Positions 10,241-21,178 of a stretch of 64,000 nucleotides of DNA are shown in pieces. Positions within the stretch are counted from its first letter, which is position 1, and each line of letters opens with the position of its first letter. Below the pieces are notes generated by a model, which saw only the letters and a program-made list of their open reading frames with translations, searched no databases and was not told where the DNA came from. The position numbers and the translations under genes are program-made. The stretch is taken from the NCBI RefSeq assembly GCF_024320865.1, contig NZ_JANDBD010000005.1, forward strand, positions 1 through 64,000, in the 5' to 3' direction. This DNA comes from Mycolicibacterium arenosum (lineage in GTDB: Bacteria; Actinomycetota; Actinomycetes; Mycobacteriales; Mycobacteriaceae).

Positions 10241-11674
10241 TCACGCGAACCGGGAAAAGCAGCGGTCCTCGTCGCCGAGCACCCCGATGCGGAACGCGTC
10301 GATGCGCGAGAAGCCCGACGGCACCGTGGCCCCGTTGACGTCGCTGGCGGCGAAGCCGTTCGTCAGCAGCCCGGACACCGCCTCGTCGAGGTCGCCCGCC
10401 GTGATGACGATGGAGTTGCCGTCCGGCGTCGTCACCGGCGACGCCATCTTCGCCGTCGCGACACCGGTGAGACACGCGGTGCGCAGCGCGGCCTGCGCGG
10501 TGTCCAGCGTGACACCGCGCTCGCGTTGCAGCGCCAGCGCGTAGCGCGATACGACAACCGAGTACGCCGAGTTGTCCCCCGTGGCGAGGTCGCCCTCCTC
10601 GGACGGTGTGCTCAACTCCTGCAGCGCGGCCAGATCGACGGCGACGGTGTTGTCGGCGGGGCAGTAGACCGCGGGGTCGCGACTCTTCGAATCCCGGCAG
10701 TCCGTGCCGCCGGTGGCGAAGGAGAGCTCCGGTGGATCCGCGGGCTCGAACAACACCTCCATCGCGTCGGCGAACCCGCGGATCGAACCCTCGTCGATCG
10801 CCAGTTCGCCGGACTCGTCCGCGGGCAGCAGCACGGGCAGATCGCCCCGGCGCTGCTCGACCTCCGCCTCGTCGATCGCCGCGCACGCCGGTGCGCCGTC
10901 GGTGAACCCGAACTGGAACGCCGACACCCGCTCGAACGCCGAACCGTGCTCGTCGTCTCCGACGGCGAAGTCGCCCTCGTTCATCAGCGGGTCGCGGAAC
11001 GCGATCATGGCCGACAGCACGCTGTTGAGCCCGTCGCCCGTGCTGAGCGTGAAACGCGGCGATCTCCCCTCGGCCACCCAGCGCATGTAGGCACCCGCCA
11101 GGCAGTCCGCCTGCTGCTCGGATACCAGGGTGGGGGTGTCGTCGGCGGCGATTCCCGCCTGATCGGCGACGGCGTGGCCGTACTCGTGTGCGAGCACCAT
11201 CGTCACGCCCATGTCGCCGTTGGCCTCGCGCAGCGACGGCATCAGCACGCCGCGGTCCCAGCCGATGGTGTTCTCGCTGCCGCAGTATCCGGCGTTGACG
11301 ACGCCGACGGTGTCGCCACCGCAGAACGCGGTGTTCACGCCGTCGGAGTCCCACGACAGGACCCCGGCGACCGGAGTGAACTCGCCGTCGAACGTCTCGC
11401 CGTACGCGGTGTCCCAGAACTCCTCGATATCGCTGATCGCGGTCCGGCCGAATTCGTCGGTCTCACCGCCGTCGGTGCCGAGCACGACGCGGACCGGCCC
11501 GGAGGCGTCGGGGCGCAACCCGGTGTCACCGTCGACGGCGGGCATCCCGGCGACTCGGTAGGGATCGGCGAAGATCGAGACCGGCGTGCCCTGCACGGTC
11601 GTGGCGCACCCCGCGATGAGCGCAACGGCGCTCGCGAGGACGACACGGCCGAGGAGTCCGCTCGCGTCGCGCAC
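10241..11674 (-). CDS. Secreted zinc metallopeptidase lipoprotein
   Basis: A 477-residue protein with a lipoprotein signal peptide: lipobox LIAGC with the acylated Cys at residue 23. A zinc-peptidase motif, VLAHEYGHAVADQ, places the ligand pair at His163 and His167 with catalytic Glu164. A downstream acidic segment (SEQQADCLAGAY) supplies the likely third ligand, as in neutral zinc metallopeptidases of the YpfJ type and mycobacterial LpqM-like proteins. Paired cysteines (FCGGD, YCGSE, DCRDSK, VYCPAD) suggest an extracytoplasmic, disulfide-bonded protein. Substrate unknown. It lies 5 bp downstream of the dinG stop on the same strand. Confidence 0.75.
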   Translation of the reverse strand: MRDASGLLGRVVLASAVALIAGCATTVQGTPVSIFADPYRVAGMPAVDGDTGLRPDASGPVRVVLGTDGGETDEFGRTAISDIEEFWDTAYGETFDGEFTPVAGVLSWDSDGVNTAFCGGDTVGVVNAGYCGSENTIGWDRGVLMPSLREANGDMGVTMVLAHEYGHAVADQAGIAADDTPTLVSEQQADCLAGAYMRWVAEGRSPRFTLSTGDGLNSVLSAMIAFRDPLMNEGDFAVGDDEHGSAFERVSAFQFGFTDGAPACAAIDEAEVEQRRGDLPVLLPADESGELAIDEGSIRGFADAMEVLFEPADPPELSFATGGTDCRDSKSRDPAVYCPADNTVAVDLAALQELSTPSEEGDLATGDNSAYSVVVSRYALALQRERGVTLDTAQAALRTACLTGVATAKMASPVTTPDGNSIVITAGDLDEAVSGLLTNGFAASDVNGATVPSGFSRIDAFRIGVLGDEDRCFSRFA

Positions 11675-11679
11675 GTCTT

Positions 11680-13683
11680 TCAGGATAGAGAATCGCGGGC
11701 GGCGCTGAGCCGTTCGAGCGCCCCTCGCACCCTGGCCGAGTCGGTCGTCGCCCAGAACGGCGGCAACGACGCGCGCAGATAGCCGCCGTACCGAGCCGTC
11801 GCCATCCGCGAGTCGAGCACGGCGACGACGCCGCGGTCCTCGACGCTGCGCAGCAGCCGGCCTGCGCCCTGCGCCAGCAGCAGCGCGGCGTGGCTGGCGG
11901 CAACCGCCATGAACCCGTTGCCGCCGCGCGCGGCGATCGCCCGCTGGCGGGCCGTGACCAGCGGATCGTCAGGGCGGGGGAACGGGATGCGGTCGATGAT
12001 CACCAGCGTCAGCGAGGCACCGGGCACGTCGACGCCCTGCCACAGCGACAGCGTCCCGAACAGTGACGTGGCCTCGTCCTCGGCGAAGCGCCGCACCAGC
12101 GCCGAGGTGGTGTCCTCGCCCTGGCACAGCACGGGGGTGTCGAGCCGGTCGCGCATCAGTTCGGCGGTCGTCTTGGCCGCGCGCATCGACGAGAACAGGC
12201 CGAGGGTGCGGCCGCCCGCGGCGGTGATCAGCCCCTCGATCTCGTCGAGTTGCTCGGCCGACCCGGCACTGTCACGGCCGGGCGGCGGGAGGTGCGCGGC
12301 GACGTAGAGGATGCCCGATGTCCGGTGAGCGAACGGCGATCCGACGTCGAGGCCGCGCCACATGGCGTCGTTGTCGCCTCCGAACACCAGGCCCCAGTCC
12401 CGTGCCATCGCGTCGAACGTGCCGCCGACCGTCAGCGTCGCCGACGTCAGCACCACGGTCGAGTTCTCGAACAGCCTGCCGCGCAACAGACTCGACACCG
12501 ACAGCGGTGCCACCCGCAGGATCGCTCGTTTCGCCCCCCGCACCTCGTCGTGATCAAGCCACACCACGTCAGTCCGGTCGGGGATGGCCGGGCCGAACGA
12601 CGTCAGCACCCTGCTGGCGATGTCGCTGACCTCCAACAAAGCGGTGACGGCCTCGGTTCGCGCCGACGCGGCCTTCGGGTCCGACGGCGAGGTGTCGATG
12701 GACGTCCGCACCCGGTCCGCGGCGTCGCGAATCGCGGTCAGATACGTGGCCAGTTCGTCGTCGAGGGTGTCGATGCGGCCCGGCTCGGCCTCGTAGATCA
12801 CCGACGTGAAGTTCGCGATCGCGGCCTCGAGCCGTTGCGCCACTTCGGGTTCCACCAGCCGTGATGCGCGCCGTAGCGCCACCCCGAGCGACGTCGCGGA
12901 GAGTTCGCCGGTGGCGACGCTGGTCACCCGGTCGACGAGTTCGTGCGCCTCGTCGACGATCAGCAGGTCGTGTTCGGGCAGCACGTTGACGTCGGAGATC
13001 GCGTCGATGGCCAGCAGCGCGTGATTGGTGACCACGATGTCGGAACTGCCCGCCTTGTCGCGGGCCTTCTCGGCGAAGCAGTCGGCGCCGTAGGTGCAGC
13101 GCGACGCGCCGATGCACTCGCGCGCGGACACGCTGACCTGCCCCCACGATCGGTCCGGCACGCCGGGCGTCAACTCGTCACGGTCGCCGGTCTCGGTGTC
13201 GGACGCCCACTCGGTCAGCCGCTTCACGTCGCGGCCGAGCGTCGTCGTGGCGACGGCGTCGAACAGCTCCTCCTGCGGGGCATCCGGTTCGCTCATCGTG
13301 CCGTTGTGGATCTTGTTGAGGCACAGGTAGTTTCCCCTGCCCTTCAGCAGCGCGAACGCGGGTCGTCTCGGCAGCGCGGGGGTCAGCGCATCGGCGAGCC
13401 GCGGCAGGTCGCGGTCCACCAACTGCCGCTGCAGCGCGATGGTGGCGGTCGACACGACGACGGGCCGGTTGGTTTGCAGGGCGCGGGCCATCGCGGGGAC
13501 CAGGTAGGCGAGCGACTTGCCGGTGCCGGTGCCCGCCTGCACGGCCAGGTGCTCGCCGGCGTCGAAGGCGTGCTCGACGGCCGTCGCCATCTCCACCTGG
13601 CCGGCACGCTCCGCGCCACCGAGTGCGGCGACGGCGGTGGCGAGCAGGGTGGTGACGGAGGTGCCGTCGGCGGTCGGGGTCAA
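11680..13683 (-). CDS. dinG: ATP-dependent DNA helicase DinG family
   Basis: Superfamily 2 helicase of the XPD/DinG group, 667 residues, unwinding DNA 5'-3' and acting on R-loops and G-quadruplexes. Motifs: Walker A GTGTGKS near residue 50, LIVDEAHEL (DEAH box) near 244, and the C-terminal FGTLSLWQGVDVPG and GRLLRSVEDRG helicase motifs. The four-cysteine iron-sulfur region is visible as NYLCLNK and RECIGASRCTYGADCF. The TTG at 13683 is used as start; it overlaps the pncB stop (TTGA) and gives the length of Rv1329c (664 aa). The reading frame stays open further upstream, but only across pncB in another frame. Confidence 0.92.
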   Translation of the reverse strand: MTPTADGTSVTTLLATAVAALGGAERAGQVEMATAVEHAFDAGEHLAVQAGTGTGKSLAYLVPAMARALQTNRPVVVSTATIALQRQLVDRDLPRLADALTPALPRRPAFALLKGRGNYLCLNKIHNGTMSEPDAPQEELFDAVATTTLGRDVKRLTEWASDTETGDRDELTPGVPDRSWGQVSVSARECIGASRCTYGADCFAEKARDKAGSSDIVVTNHALLAIDAISDVNVLPEHDLLIVDEAHELVDRVTSVATGELSATSLGVALRRASRLVEPEVAQRLEAAIANFTSVIYEAEPGRIDTLDDELATYLTAIRDAADRVRTSIDTSPSDPKAASARTEAVTALLEVSDIASRVLTSFGPAIPDRTDVVWLDHDEVRGAKRAILRVAPLSVSSLLRGRLFENSTVVLTSATLTVGGTFDAMARDWGLVFGGDNDAMWRGLDVGSPFAHRTSGILYVAAHLPPPGRDSAGSAEQLDEIEGLITAAGGRTLGLFSSMRAAKTTAELMRDRLDTPVLCQGEDTTSALVRRFAEDEATSLFGTLSLWQGVDVPGASLTLVIIDRIPFPRPDDPLVTARQRAIAARGGNGFMAVAASHAALLLAQGAGRLLRSVEDRGVVAVLDSRMATARYGGYLRASLPPFWATTDSARVRGALERLSAARDSLS

Positions 13684-14978
13684 GGCGCGACGGAGACCAT
13701 GCGCGTGGGGATCGCGGGTTCGCCGCGGGAGAGTTTGAGCCCGTCCCACGGCAGGCTCGTCAATCCGTCGGCGACGCGCCGACGCGCGGCCGCCAGGTCG
13801 AAATCCGCGACGACGTCGCCGGCGCGCACGATCGCGACCGCCACGGACTGACCCACCAGGCCGTCGGGCACCGGGGGAGGCGAGTCGGCGGGATGGACGA
13901 CCTCTTCGACGATCGTCCCGGTCGGTTTCGCCAGGCGCAGCGTCCGCTTGCTCCCGCCGTGGGATTCCTTGTGGCTGCTGCGCTTGGCGACGGGGATGCC
14001 GTCGACCTCGACCAGTTTGTAGACCATGCCCGCGGTGGGGGCGCCGGAGCCGGTGACCACCGACGTGCCGACCCCGTAGCTGTCGACGGGATAGCCGCGC
14101 AGTTCGGCGATCGCGTACTCGTCGAGGTCGCTCGAGACGACGATCCTGGTTCCCGTTGCGCCAAGGCCGTCGAGTTGGTCGCGCACCTGGCGGACCAGCA
14201 CGCCCAGATCGCCCGAGTCGATGCGCACCGCACCGAGTTCGGGTCCGGCGGCGGCGACCGCGTTGGCGACCCCCGCGGTGATGTCGTAGGTGTCGACGAG
14301 CAGCGTCGTTCCCACGCCAAGGGCGTCGACCTGTGCGCGGAACGCAGCGAGTTCGTCGGGTCCGTCCGCGGTGGTGTGCAGCAGCGTGAAGGCGTGCGCG
14401 CTGGTGCCGAGCGCGGGTACGCCGTAGCGGCGCTGTGCTTCGAGGTTCGACGTGCCCGCGAAACCGGTGAGGTAGGCGGCCCTGGCCGCGGCGACGGCGG
14501 CCTCCTCGTGGGCGCGCCGCGACCCCATTTCGATGAGCTGCCTGCCCTGCGCCGCGCTCACCATGCGCGCCGCCGCCGACGCGATCGCCGAGTCGTGGTT
14601 GAAGACGGACAGCGCCAACGTCTCGAGGATGACGCACTCGGCGAACGTGCCGCACACCGAGAGCACCGGTGAGCCGGGGAAGTAGAGCGAGCCCTCGGGA
14701 TAACCGTCGATGTCACCGCTGAACCGGTAGTCCGCCAGGTACTCGCGGGTCGCGGGGTCCAGGAAGTCGAGGGTGGCCAGCGTCTCCTCGTCGAAGGTGA
14801 ACCGCTGCAACGCCTCAACGAACCGCTCGGTGCCCGCCACCACGCCGTACCGGCGGCCGTCGGGGAGGCGCCGTGCGAACACCTCGAACGCGGTCCGCCG
14901 GTGCGCGGTGCCGTCCCGCAGCGCCGCGGCCAGCATGGTGAGTTCGTACTTGTCGGTGAACAGCGCCGTTGTCGTCAT
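13680..14978 (-). CDS. pncB: Nicotinate phosphoribosyltransferase
   Basis: PncB converts nicotinate and PRPP to nicotinate mononucleotide, the first step of NAD salvage. The 432-residue product begins MTTTALFTDKYELTMLAAAL and contains FEVFARRLP, GDIDGYPEGSLYFPG, FNHDSAIASAAARMV, IEMGSRR and GVGTSVVTGSGAPT (phosphate-binding loop). This matches pncB1 (Rv1330c), which also precedes dinG. It is first in a pncB-dinG-metallopeptidase transcript and is divergent from clpS. Confidence 0.95.
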   Translation of the reverse strand: MTTTALFTDKYELTMLAAALRDGTAHRRTAFEVFARRLPDGRRYGVVAGTERFVEALQRFTFDEETLATLDFLDPATREYLADYRFSGDIDGYPEGSLYFPGSPVLSVCGTFAECVILETLALSVFNHDSAIASAAARMVSAAQGRQLIEMGSRRAHEEAAVAAARAAYLTGFAGTSNLEAQRRYGVPALGTSAHAFTLLHTTADGPDELAAFRAQVDALGVGTTLLVDTYDITAGVANAVAAAGPELGAVRIDSGDLGVLVRQVRDQLDGLGATGTRIVVSSDLDEYAIAELRGYPVDSYGVGTSVVTGSGAPTAGMVYKLVEVDGIPVAKRSSHKESHGGSKRTLRLAKPTGTIVEEVVHPADSPPPVPDGLVGQSVAVAIVRAGDVVADFDLAAARRRVADGLTSLPWDGLKLSRGEPAIPTRMVSVAP

Positions 14979-15057
14979 GTCCGCTCACCCCGTCCGCAGG
15001 TCACCTCGCAACCGTAGCCGTTCGCGGTGACGCGCCTGCCCCGACTATCCTGGCCCC

Positions 15058-15360
15058 ATGGTGACGCCAGCGCGTGCCCGTCCGGGGACCCGCGAGGAAC
15101 GCGATGTCCACACCAAGGACGCCACCGACAGCCCGTGGGTGACCATCGTCTGGGACGACCCCGTCAACCTGATGTCCTACGTGACGTACGTGTTCCAGAA
15201 ACTGTTCGGCTACAGCGAACCGGAGGCCACCAAACTCATGCTCCAGGTGCACCACAAGGGCAAGGCCGTGGTGTCCTCGGGCAGTCGCGAGTCGATGGAG
15301 GTCGACGTGACCAAGTGCCACTCCGCAGGGCTGTGGGCCACGATGCAGCAGGACCGCTGA
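15058..15360 (+). CDS. clpS: ATP-dependent Clp protease adaptor
   Basis: ClpS delivers N-degron substrates to ClpC1P1P2. The 100-residue product has the ClpS core from [13 protein letters not shown] through [12 protein letters not shown], the metal- or substrate-facing HHKGKAVV, and the acidic D-D-P-V-N loop that binds the N-terminal residue of clients. It corresponds to Rv1331 in position and length. It is followed 5 bp later by the DUF2017 gene and heads the long plus-strand operon through rdgB. Confidence 0.95.
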   Translation: MVTPARARPGTREERDVHTKDATDSPWVTIVWDDPVNLMSYVTYVFQKLFGYSEPEATKLMLQVHHKGKAVVSSGSRESMEVDVTKCHSAGLWATMQQDR

Positions 15361-15365
15361 GGCCC

Positions 15366-15944
15366 GTGCGCAAGTGGAAACGGGTCGAGGCCGCTGACGG
15401 TGCGCGCTTCCGGTCGGCGCTCGCGGCGCACGAGTCGGAGCTGCTGCGCAGCCTGGTGACGTCGATGGTCGAGATGCTCGACGAGCGCGAAACATCCTCG
15501 CCGACAGATGAACTCGAAGTGCTCACCGGCATGAAGACCGGCCACTCGACGGCGCCCGAGGACGACACCATGAAGCGGCTGCTGCCCGACTTCTATCGCA
15601 ACCAGTCGGAACATCCCGCGGGGTCGGGCACTGCCGAGAGCCTCAACTCCGCGCTCCGGAGCTTGCACGAGCCGGCGATCATCGACGCCAAACGGGAAGC
15701 GGCGCAACGGATGTTGGACACCCTGCCGGCCGCCGGCGGCAAGTTCGAGCTGACCGAGGCGGACGCGGAGTGCTGGGCGTCGGCGGTGAACGACGTGCGA
15801 TTGGCGCTGGGCACGATGCTCGAGATCGGGCCGGGCACACCGGACCGGCTGCCCGAGGGCCACCCGATGGCGGGGCACCTCGACGTGTACCAGTGGCTGA
15901 CGGTGCTGCAGGAGTACCTGGTGCTCGCACTGGTCGCAAAATGA
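15366..15944 (+). CDS. DUF2017 protein (Rv1332 type)
   Basis: A 192-residue, mostly helical, charged protein starting at GTG 15366 with VRKWKRVEAADGARF. This matches DUF2017 proteins, which sit directly after clpS in actinobacteria and are sometimes labelled putative transcriptional regulators, without good evidence. Motifs include FRSALAAHESELLRSLV and, near the C-terminus, EIGPGTPDRLPEGHP followed by DVYQWLTVLQEYLV. No DNA-binding motif is obvious. Its stop overlaps the next start (ATGA). Constant linkage with clpS suggests a proteolysis-related role, which is inference. Confidence 0.85.
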   Translation: MRKWKRVEAADGARFRSALAAHESELLRSLVTSMVEMLDERETSSPTDELEVLTGMKTGHSTAPEDDTMKRLLPDFYRNQSEHPAGSGTAESLNSALRSLHEPAIIDAKREAAQRMLDTLPAAGGKFELTEADAECWASAVNDVRLALGTMLEIGPGTPDRLPEGHPMAGHLDVYQWLTVLQEYLVLALVAK

Positions 15945-17035
15945 GCGATTCCGGCGCGGAAACCGGCGCTGCTGACCGGTTAGCGCGGCGAAATCGCCAC
16001 GGCAGCATCACCGACGTGTCCGGCGTTCAGGTCGGGCACCACCACCGCCTCGACGTCGACGCCACGCTGGGGATCGGTTGGGCGTGCGGCACGACCGTCG
16101 TCCTCCCGCCGCCGGGCACCACGGGAGCGGTCGACGTTCGCGGCGGCGCTCCCGGTAGCCGCGAAACCGACCTGCTCGACCCGGCGAACACCGTGCGGTA
16201 CGTCGACGCGGTGGTGCTCACCGGCGGTAGCGCCTACGGCCTCGCGGCCGCCGACGGCGTCATGCACGTCCTCGAGGAGCGCGACCGCGGAGTGGTCATG
16301 GACGGCGGCGTGGTGCCGATCGTGCCCGCCGCGGTGATCTTCGACCTGCCCGTCGGCGGCTGGCAGTGCCGCCCGACCGCCGAGTTCGGTCGCCGGGCCG
16401 CGGAGGCGGCGGGCACCGACGTGGCGATCGGCACGGTCGGCGCGGGCGTCGGCGCGCGAGCGGGCGTGTTGAAGGGCGGCCTGGGCACCGCGTCGATCCG
16501 GCTCGACGACATCGGCGTCACGGTCGGCGCGGTCGTCGCGGTGAACTCGGCGGGCAACGTCGTCGATCCGGCGACCGGGCTGCCGTGGCAGGCCGATGAC
16601 GTCGTCGAATTCGGGCTGATCCCGCCGCCCGCGGACCAGATCGCCGCTTTCGCCGCACGGGACGCCGAGCTGTCGCCGCTGAACACCACGATCGCCGTCG
16701 TCGCCACCGACGCCGCACTGAGCAAGGCGGCCTGCAAGAGGATCGCCGTCGCCGCTCAGGACGGCTTGGCGCGTACCATCCGGCCCGCGCACACGCCGCT
16801 CGACGGGGACACCGTCTTCGCGCTCGCGACCGGCGCCGTCGAGGTGGAGCCGACCAGTTGGACGGGGGCGGCCACCCCGGCCGCCATGTCGCCCGAGACC
16901 AAGCTGACGACGGCGATCGGCATCGCGGCCGCCGACTGTCTGGCCCGCGCCGTGCTCGTCGGGGTGCTCGCCGCCGAAGCGGTCGCCGGAATACCGACCT
17001 ACCGTGACATGTTGCCCGGAGCATTCCATGGCTGA
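15941..17035 (+). CDS. P1 family (DmpA/S58-type) aminopeptidase or hydrolase, Rv1333 type
   Basis: A 364-residue member of the self-processing Ntn-type P1 family. It has the family start GSITDVSGVQVGHHH, VDVRGGAPGSRETDLL, VLTGGSAYGLAAADGV, and the cleavage site LNTTIAVVATDA. The nucleophile is expected at Thr249 after autoproteolysis, which corresponds in position to Ser250 of DmpA. Members hydrolyse N-terminal D- or beta-amino acids or 6-aminohexanoate oligomers; the physiological substrate of the mycobacterial enzyme is not known. It starts in an ATGA overlap with the DUF2017 gene and lies 15 bp before mec. Confidence 0.85.
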   Translation: MSDSGAETGAADRLARRNRHGSITDVSGVQVGHHHRLDVDATLGIGWACGTTVVLPPPGTTGAVDVRGGAPGSRETDLLDPANTVRYVDAVVLTGGSAYGLAAADGVMHVLEERDRGVVMDGGVVPIVPAAVIFDLPVGGWQCRPTAEFGRRAAEAAGTDVAIGTVGAGVGARAGVLKGGLGTASIRLDDIGVTVGAVVAVNSAGNVVDPATGLPWQADDVVEFGLIPPPADQIAAFAARDAELSPLNTTIAVVATDAALSKAACKRIAVAAQDGLARTIRPAHTPLDGDTVFALATGAVEVEPTSWTGAATPAAMSPETKLTTAIGIAAADCLARAVLVGVLAAEAVAGIPTYRDMLPGAFHG

Positions 17036-17050
17036 AAGGAAGACCGAGCA

Positions 17051-18728
<1,678 letters not shown>

Positions 18729-18741
18729 GCGAGAAGCAGCG

Positions 18742-19413
18742 GTGACGACGCCCGGTCTGACGTCGCCCACGGAGAAGAAACGCCCCACGTGGATGGTCGG
18801 CGGGGTGACGATCCTGACGTTCGTCGCGCTGCTCTACGTCATCGAGGCCGTCGACGTGGTGTTGAACCACCGACTCGATCAGGACGGCATCCGGCCGCTG
18901 CAGACCGACGGGCTCTGGGGCATCCTCTGGGCGCCGCTGCTGCACGGCGGGTGGCCGCATCTCATCGCCAACACCGTGCCCGCCCTGGTACTCGGGTTCC
19001 TGATGACGCTCGCCGGGATGTCGCGGTTCGTCATCGCCACCGCCATCATCTGGGTTCTGGGCGGGCTCGGCACCTGGCTGATCGGCAACATCGGAGCGCA
19101 CTGCCCGTACCTCGGCGTCACGTGCACGACCAATCACATCGGGGCGTCGGGTCTCATCTTCGGCTGGCTGGCGTTCCTCATCGTGTTCGGATTCTTCAGC
19201 CGCAAGGTGTGGGAGATCGTCGTCGGCGTGGTCGTGTTGTTCGTCTACGGCGGCGTGCTGCTCGGTGTGGTCCCGGGGACGCCGGGGGTGTCGTGGCAGG
19301 GCCATCTGTGCGGCGCGGTCGCAGGCGTCTTCGCCGCGTACGTGGTGTCCGGACCCGAGCGCAAGGCGAGAGCGCTACGCAAGACGGGTGGACCGGCGCC
19401 GTTCCCCGCGTGA
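18742..19413 (+). CDS. Rhomboid-family intramembrane serine protease
   Basis: A 223-residue polytopic membrane protein with about six membrane segments. The catalytic serine lies in HIGASGLIFGWL (GxSG) and the catalytic histidine in WQGHLCGAVAG; the L1 region is represented by LLHGGWPHLIANT. It corresponds to Rv1337, a rhomboid protease of unknown substrate. GTG 18742 is the first in-frame start. The ATGs at 18719 and 18725, which resemble the MGMT start of Rv1337, run out of frame and stop at 18745, so the N-terminus is shorter than in M. tuberculosis. Confidence 0.9.
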   Translation: MTTPGLTSPTEKKRPTWMVGGVTILTFVALLYVIEAVDVVLNHRLDQDGIRPLQTDGLWGILWAPLLHGGWPHLIANTVPALVLGFLMTLAGMSRFVIATAIIWVLGGLGTWLIGNIGAHCPYLGVTCTTNHIGASGLIFGWLAFLIVFGFFSRKVWEIVVGVVVLFVYGGVLLGVVPGTPGVSWQGHLCGAVAGVFAAYVVSGPERKARALRKTGGPAPFPA

Positions 19414-19599
19414 GAGTCCCCGCGAGCATTTGCTGAAATCGCAGGGCGGCGGTGAGGCGCCCGCCACATTCCGGCAGGTCGGCGCTCCTCGTCGCACCGG
19501 CATCGGCCCAGGTCCCAGCTCACGAACGTGACAAAAGATGAAACATGCCGCCCAAAGCTGTGATGTTTTCGCCACACGTGTCTGGGGCATGGCAAGCTA
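19414..19599. other. Intergenic gap where murI is expected but absent
   Basis: This 186-bp gap separates the rhomboid and Rv1339-type genes. In M. tuberculosis the same two genes flank murI (Rv1338, glutamate racemase, about 270 codons). No frame here encodes a MurI fragment. The gap probably carries the promoter of the downstream rph-rdgB unit, but I see no clear promoter or terminator. Confidence 0.7.
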
Positions 19600-20373
19600 G
19601 TGAACGTGCGAATCACCGTGCTGGGTTGCTCCGGCAGTGTCGTCGGCCCAGATTCGCCAGCCTCGGGTTATTTGGTGACCGCGCCCGATACGCCGCCGCT
19701 GGTTGTCGACTTCGGTGGCGGTGTGCTGGGCGCACTGCAGCGCCACGCCGACCCCGGAACCGTCGGGGTCCTGCTGTCGCACCTGCACGCCGACCACTGT
19801 CTCGATCTGCCCGGCCTGTTCGTCTGGCGTCGCTATCACCCGAACGCGCCGACGGGCCGCGCGCTGATGTACGGACCCGAGGAGACCTGGGCTCGACTGG
19901 GCGCGGCATCGTCGCCCGAGGGCCGCGAGATCGACGACTTCTCCGACATCTTCGACGTCCGCCGGTGGGCCGACAACGAGGCCGTGCAGATCGGCACGCT
20001 GTCCGTGCTTCCGAAACTGGTCTGCCACCCCACCGAGTCCTACGGCATGCGCTTCACCGATCCCGATGGCGCCGTGTTCGTCTACAGCGGCGACACCGGC
20101 TACTGCGACCAGTTGATCGACCTCGCGCGCGGGGCCGACGTGTTCCTGTGCGAGGCGTCGTGGACGCACTCGCCGGAGCGGCCGCCGCGGCTGCATCTCT
20201 CGGGCACCGAGGCAGGTCGCGCTGCCGCGAATGCCGGTGTGCGCGAACTGCTTCTGACCCACATACCGCCGTGGACGTCGCGCGAGGACGTCATCAGCGA
20301 GGCGAAGGCCGAATTCGACGGCCCGGTCCACGCCGTCGTGTGCGACGAGTCCTTCGACGTCACCCGACGCTGA
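19600..20373 (+). CDS. Metallo-beta-lactamase-fold phosphodiesterase (Rv1339 type)
   Basis: A 257-residue MBL-fold hydrolase starting at GTG. Zinc-binding motif SHLHADHCLDL (HxHxDH), then HPTESYGMRF, YSGDTGYCDQL and LTHIPPW supply the remaining ligands. Rv1339 has been described as an atypical class II cyclic-nucleotide phosphodiesterase that lowers cAMP, and the close similarity supports the same activity. It precedes rph by 17 bp and is probably transcribed with rph and rdgB. Confidence 0.88.
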   Translation: MNVRITVLGCSGSVVGPDSPASGYLVTAPDTPPLVVDFGGGVLGALQRHADPGTVGVLLSHLHADHCLDLPGLFVWRRYHPNAPTGRALMYGPEETWARLGAASSPEGREIDDFSDIFDVRRWADNEAVQIGTLSVLPKLVCHPTESYGMRFTDPDGAVFVYSGDTGYCDQLIDLARGADVFLCEASWTHSPERPPRLHLSGTEAGRAAANAGVRELLLTHIPPWTSREDVISEAKAEFDGPVHAVVCDESFDVTRR

Positions 20374-20390
20374 CGTCGTAGGGTTGGGCC

Positions 20391-21173
20391 GTGTCCAGAC
20401 GAGAAGACGGCCGCCTCGACGACGAGTTGCGTCCGGTAACCATCACGCGTGGCTTCACCACTCACCCGGCCGGTTCCGTGCTGGTGGAATTCGGCCAGAC
20501 CCGAGTGATGTGCACGGCCAGCGTCACCGACGGGGTGCCGCGCTGGCGTAAGGGGTCGGGGCTGGGCTGGCTGACCGCCGAGTACGCCATGCTCCCCGCG
20601 GCGACGCATGACCGGTCCGACCGCGAATCCGTGAAGGGCCGCGTCGGCGGCCGGACGCAGGAGATCAGCCGGTTGGTGGGCCGCTCGCTGCGCGCGTGCA
20701 TCGACCTGGCGGCACTCGGCGAGAACACGATCGCCATCGACTGCGATGTGCTGCAGGCCGACGGCGGGACGCGTACGGCCGCCATCACGGGTGCCTACGT
20801 CGCGCTGGCCGACGCGGTCACCTACCTGGCCGCGGCGGGCAAGCTGTCCGATCCCCGGCCGCTGTCGTGCGCGATCGCCGCGGTGTCGGTGGGCGTGGTC
20901 GACGGCCGCGTGCGGACGGACCTGCCCTATACGGAGGACTCCCGCGCCGAGGTCGACATGAACGTCGTTGCGACCGACACGGGCACGCTCGTCGAAGTGC
21001 AGGGGACGGGTGAGGGAGCGACGTTCCCGCGGTCGACGCTCGACAAGTTGCTGGATTCGGCGCTCGCCGCGTGCGATCAGCTGTTCGCCATTCAGCGTGC
21101 GGCACTGGAGCTCCCGTATCCCGGCGTGCTGCCGGAGCCGTCGGGCCCCGCGAAGAAGGCGTTCGGGAGCTGA
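20391..21173 (+). CDS. rph: Ribonuclease PH
   Basis: Phosphorolytic 3'-5' exoribonuclease that trims tRNA 3' ends. The 260-residue product starts at GTG ([16 protein letters not shown]) and has [48 protein letters not shown] and [15 protein letters not shown], all conserved in RNase PH. The C-terminal AFGS tail and length are as in RphA of mycobacteria (Rv1340). The gene ends 5 bp before the rdgB start. Confidence 0.95.
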   Translation: MSRREDGRLDDELRPVTITRGFTTHPAGSVLVEFGQTRVMCTASVTDGVPRWRKGSGLGWLTAEYAMLPAATHDRSDRESVKGRVGGRTQEISRLVGRSLRACIDLAALGENTIAIDCDVLQADGGTRTAAITGAYVALADAVTYLAAAGKLSDPRPLSCAIAAVSVGVVDGRVRTDLPYTEDSRAEVDMNVVATDTGTLVEVQGTGEGATFPRSTLDKLLDSALAACDQLFAIQRAALELPYPGVLPEPSGPAKKAFGS

Positions 21174-21178
21174 CGGGG

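Noticed and set aside
10526-11782. 418-codon plus-strand frame opposite the zinc peptidase
   Set aside because: Shadow of the minus-strand lipoprotein gene; composition and lack of motifs show it is not coding.
13684-14655. N-terminal extension of dinG by about 320 codons
   Set aside because: The extension is out-of-frame reading of pncB; the conserved helicase begins just after TTG 13683.
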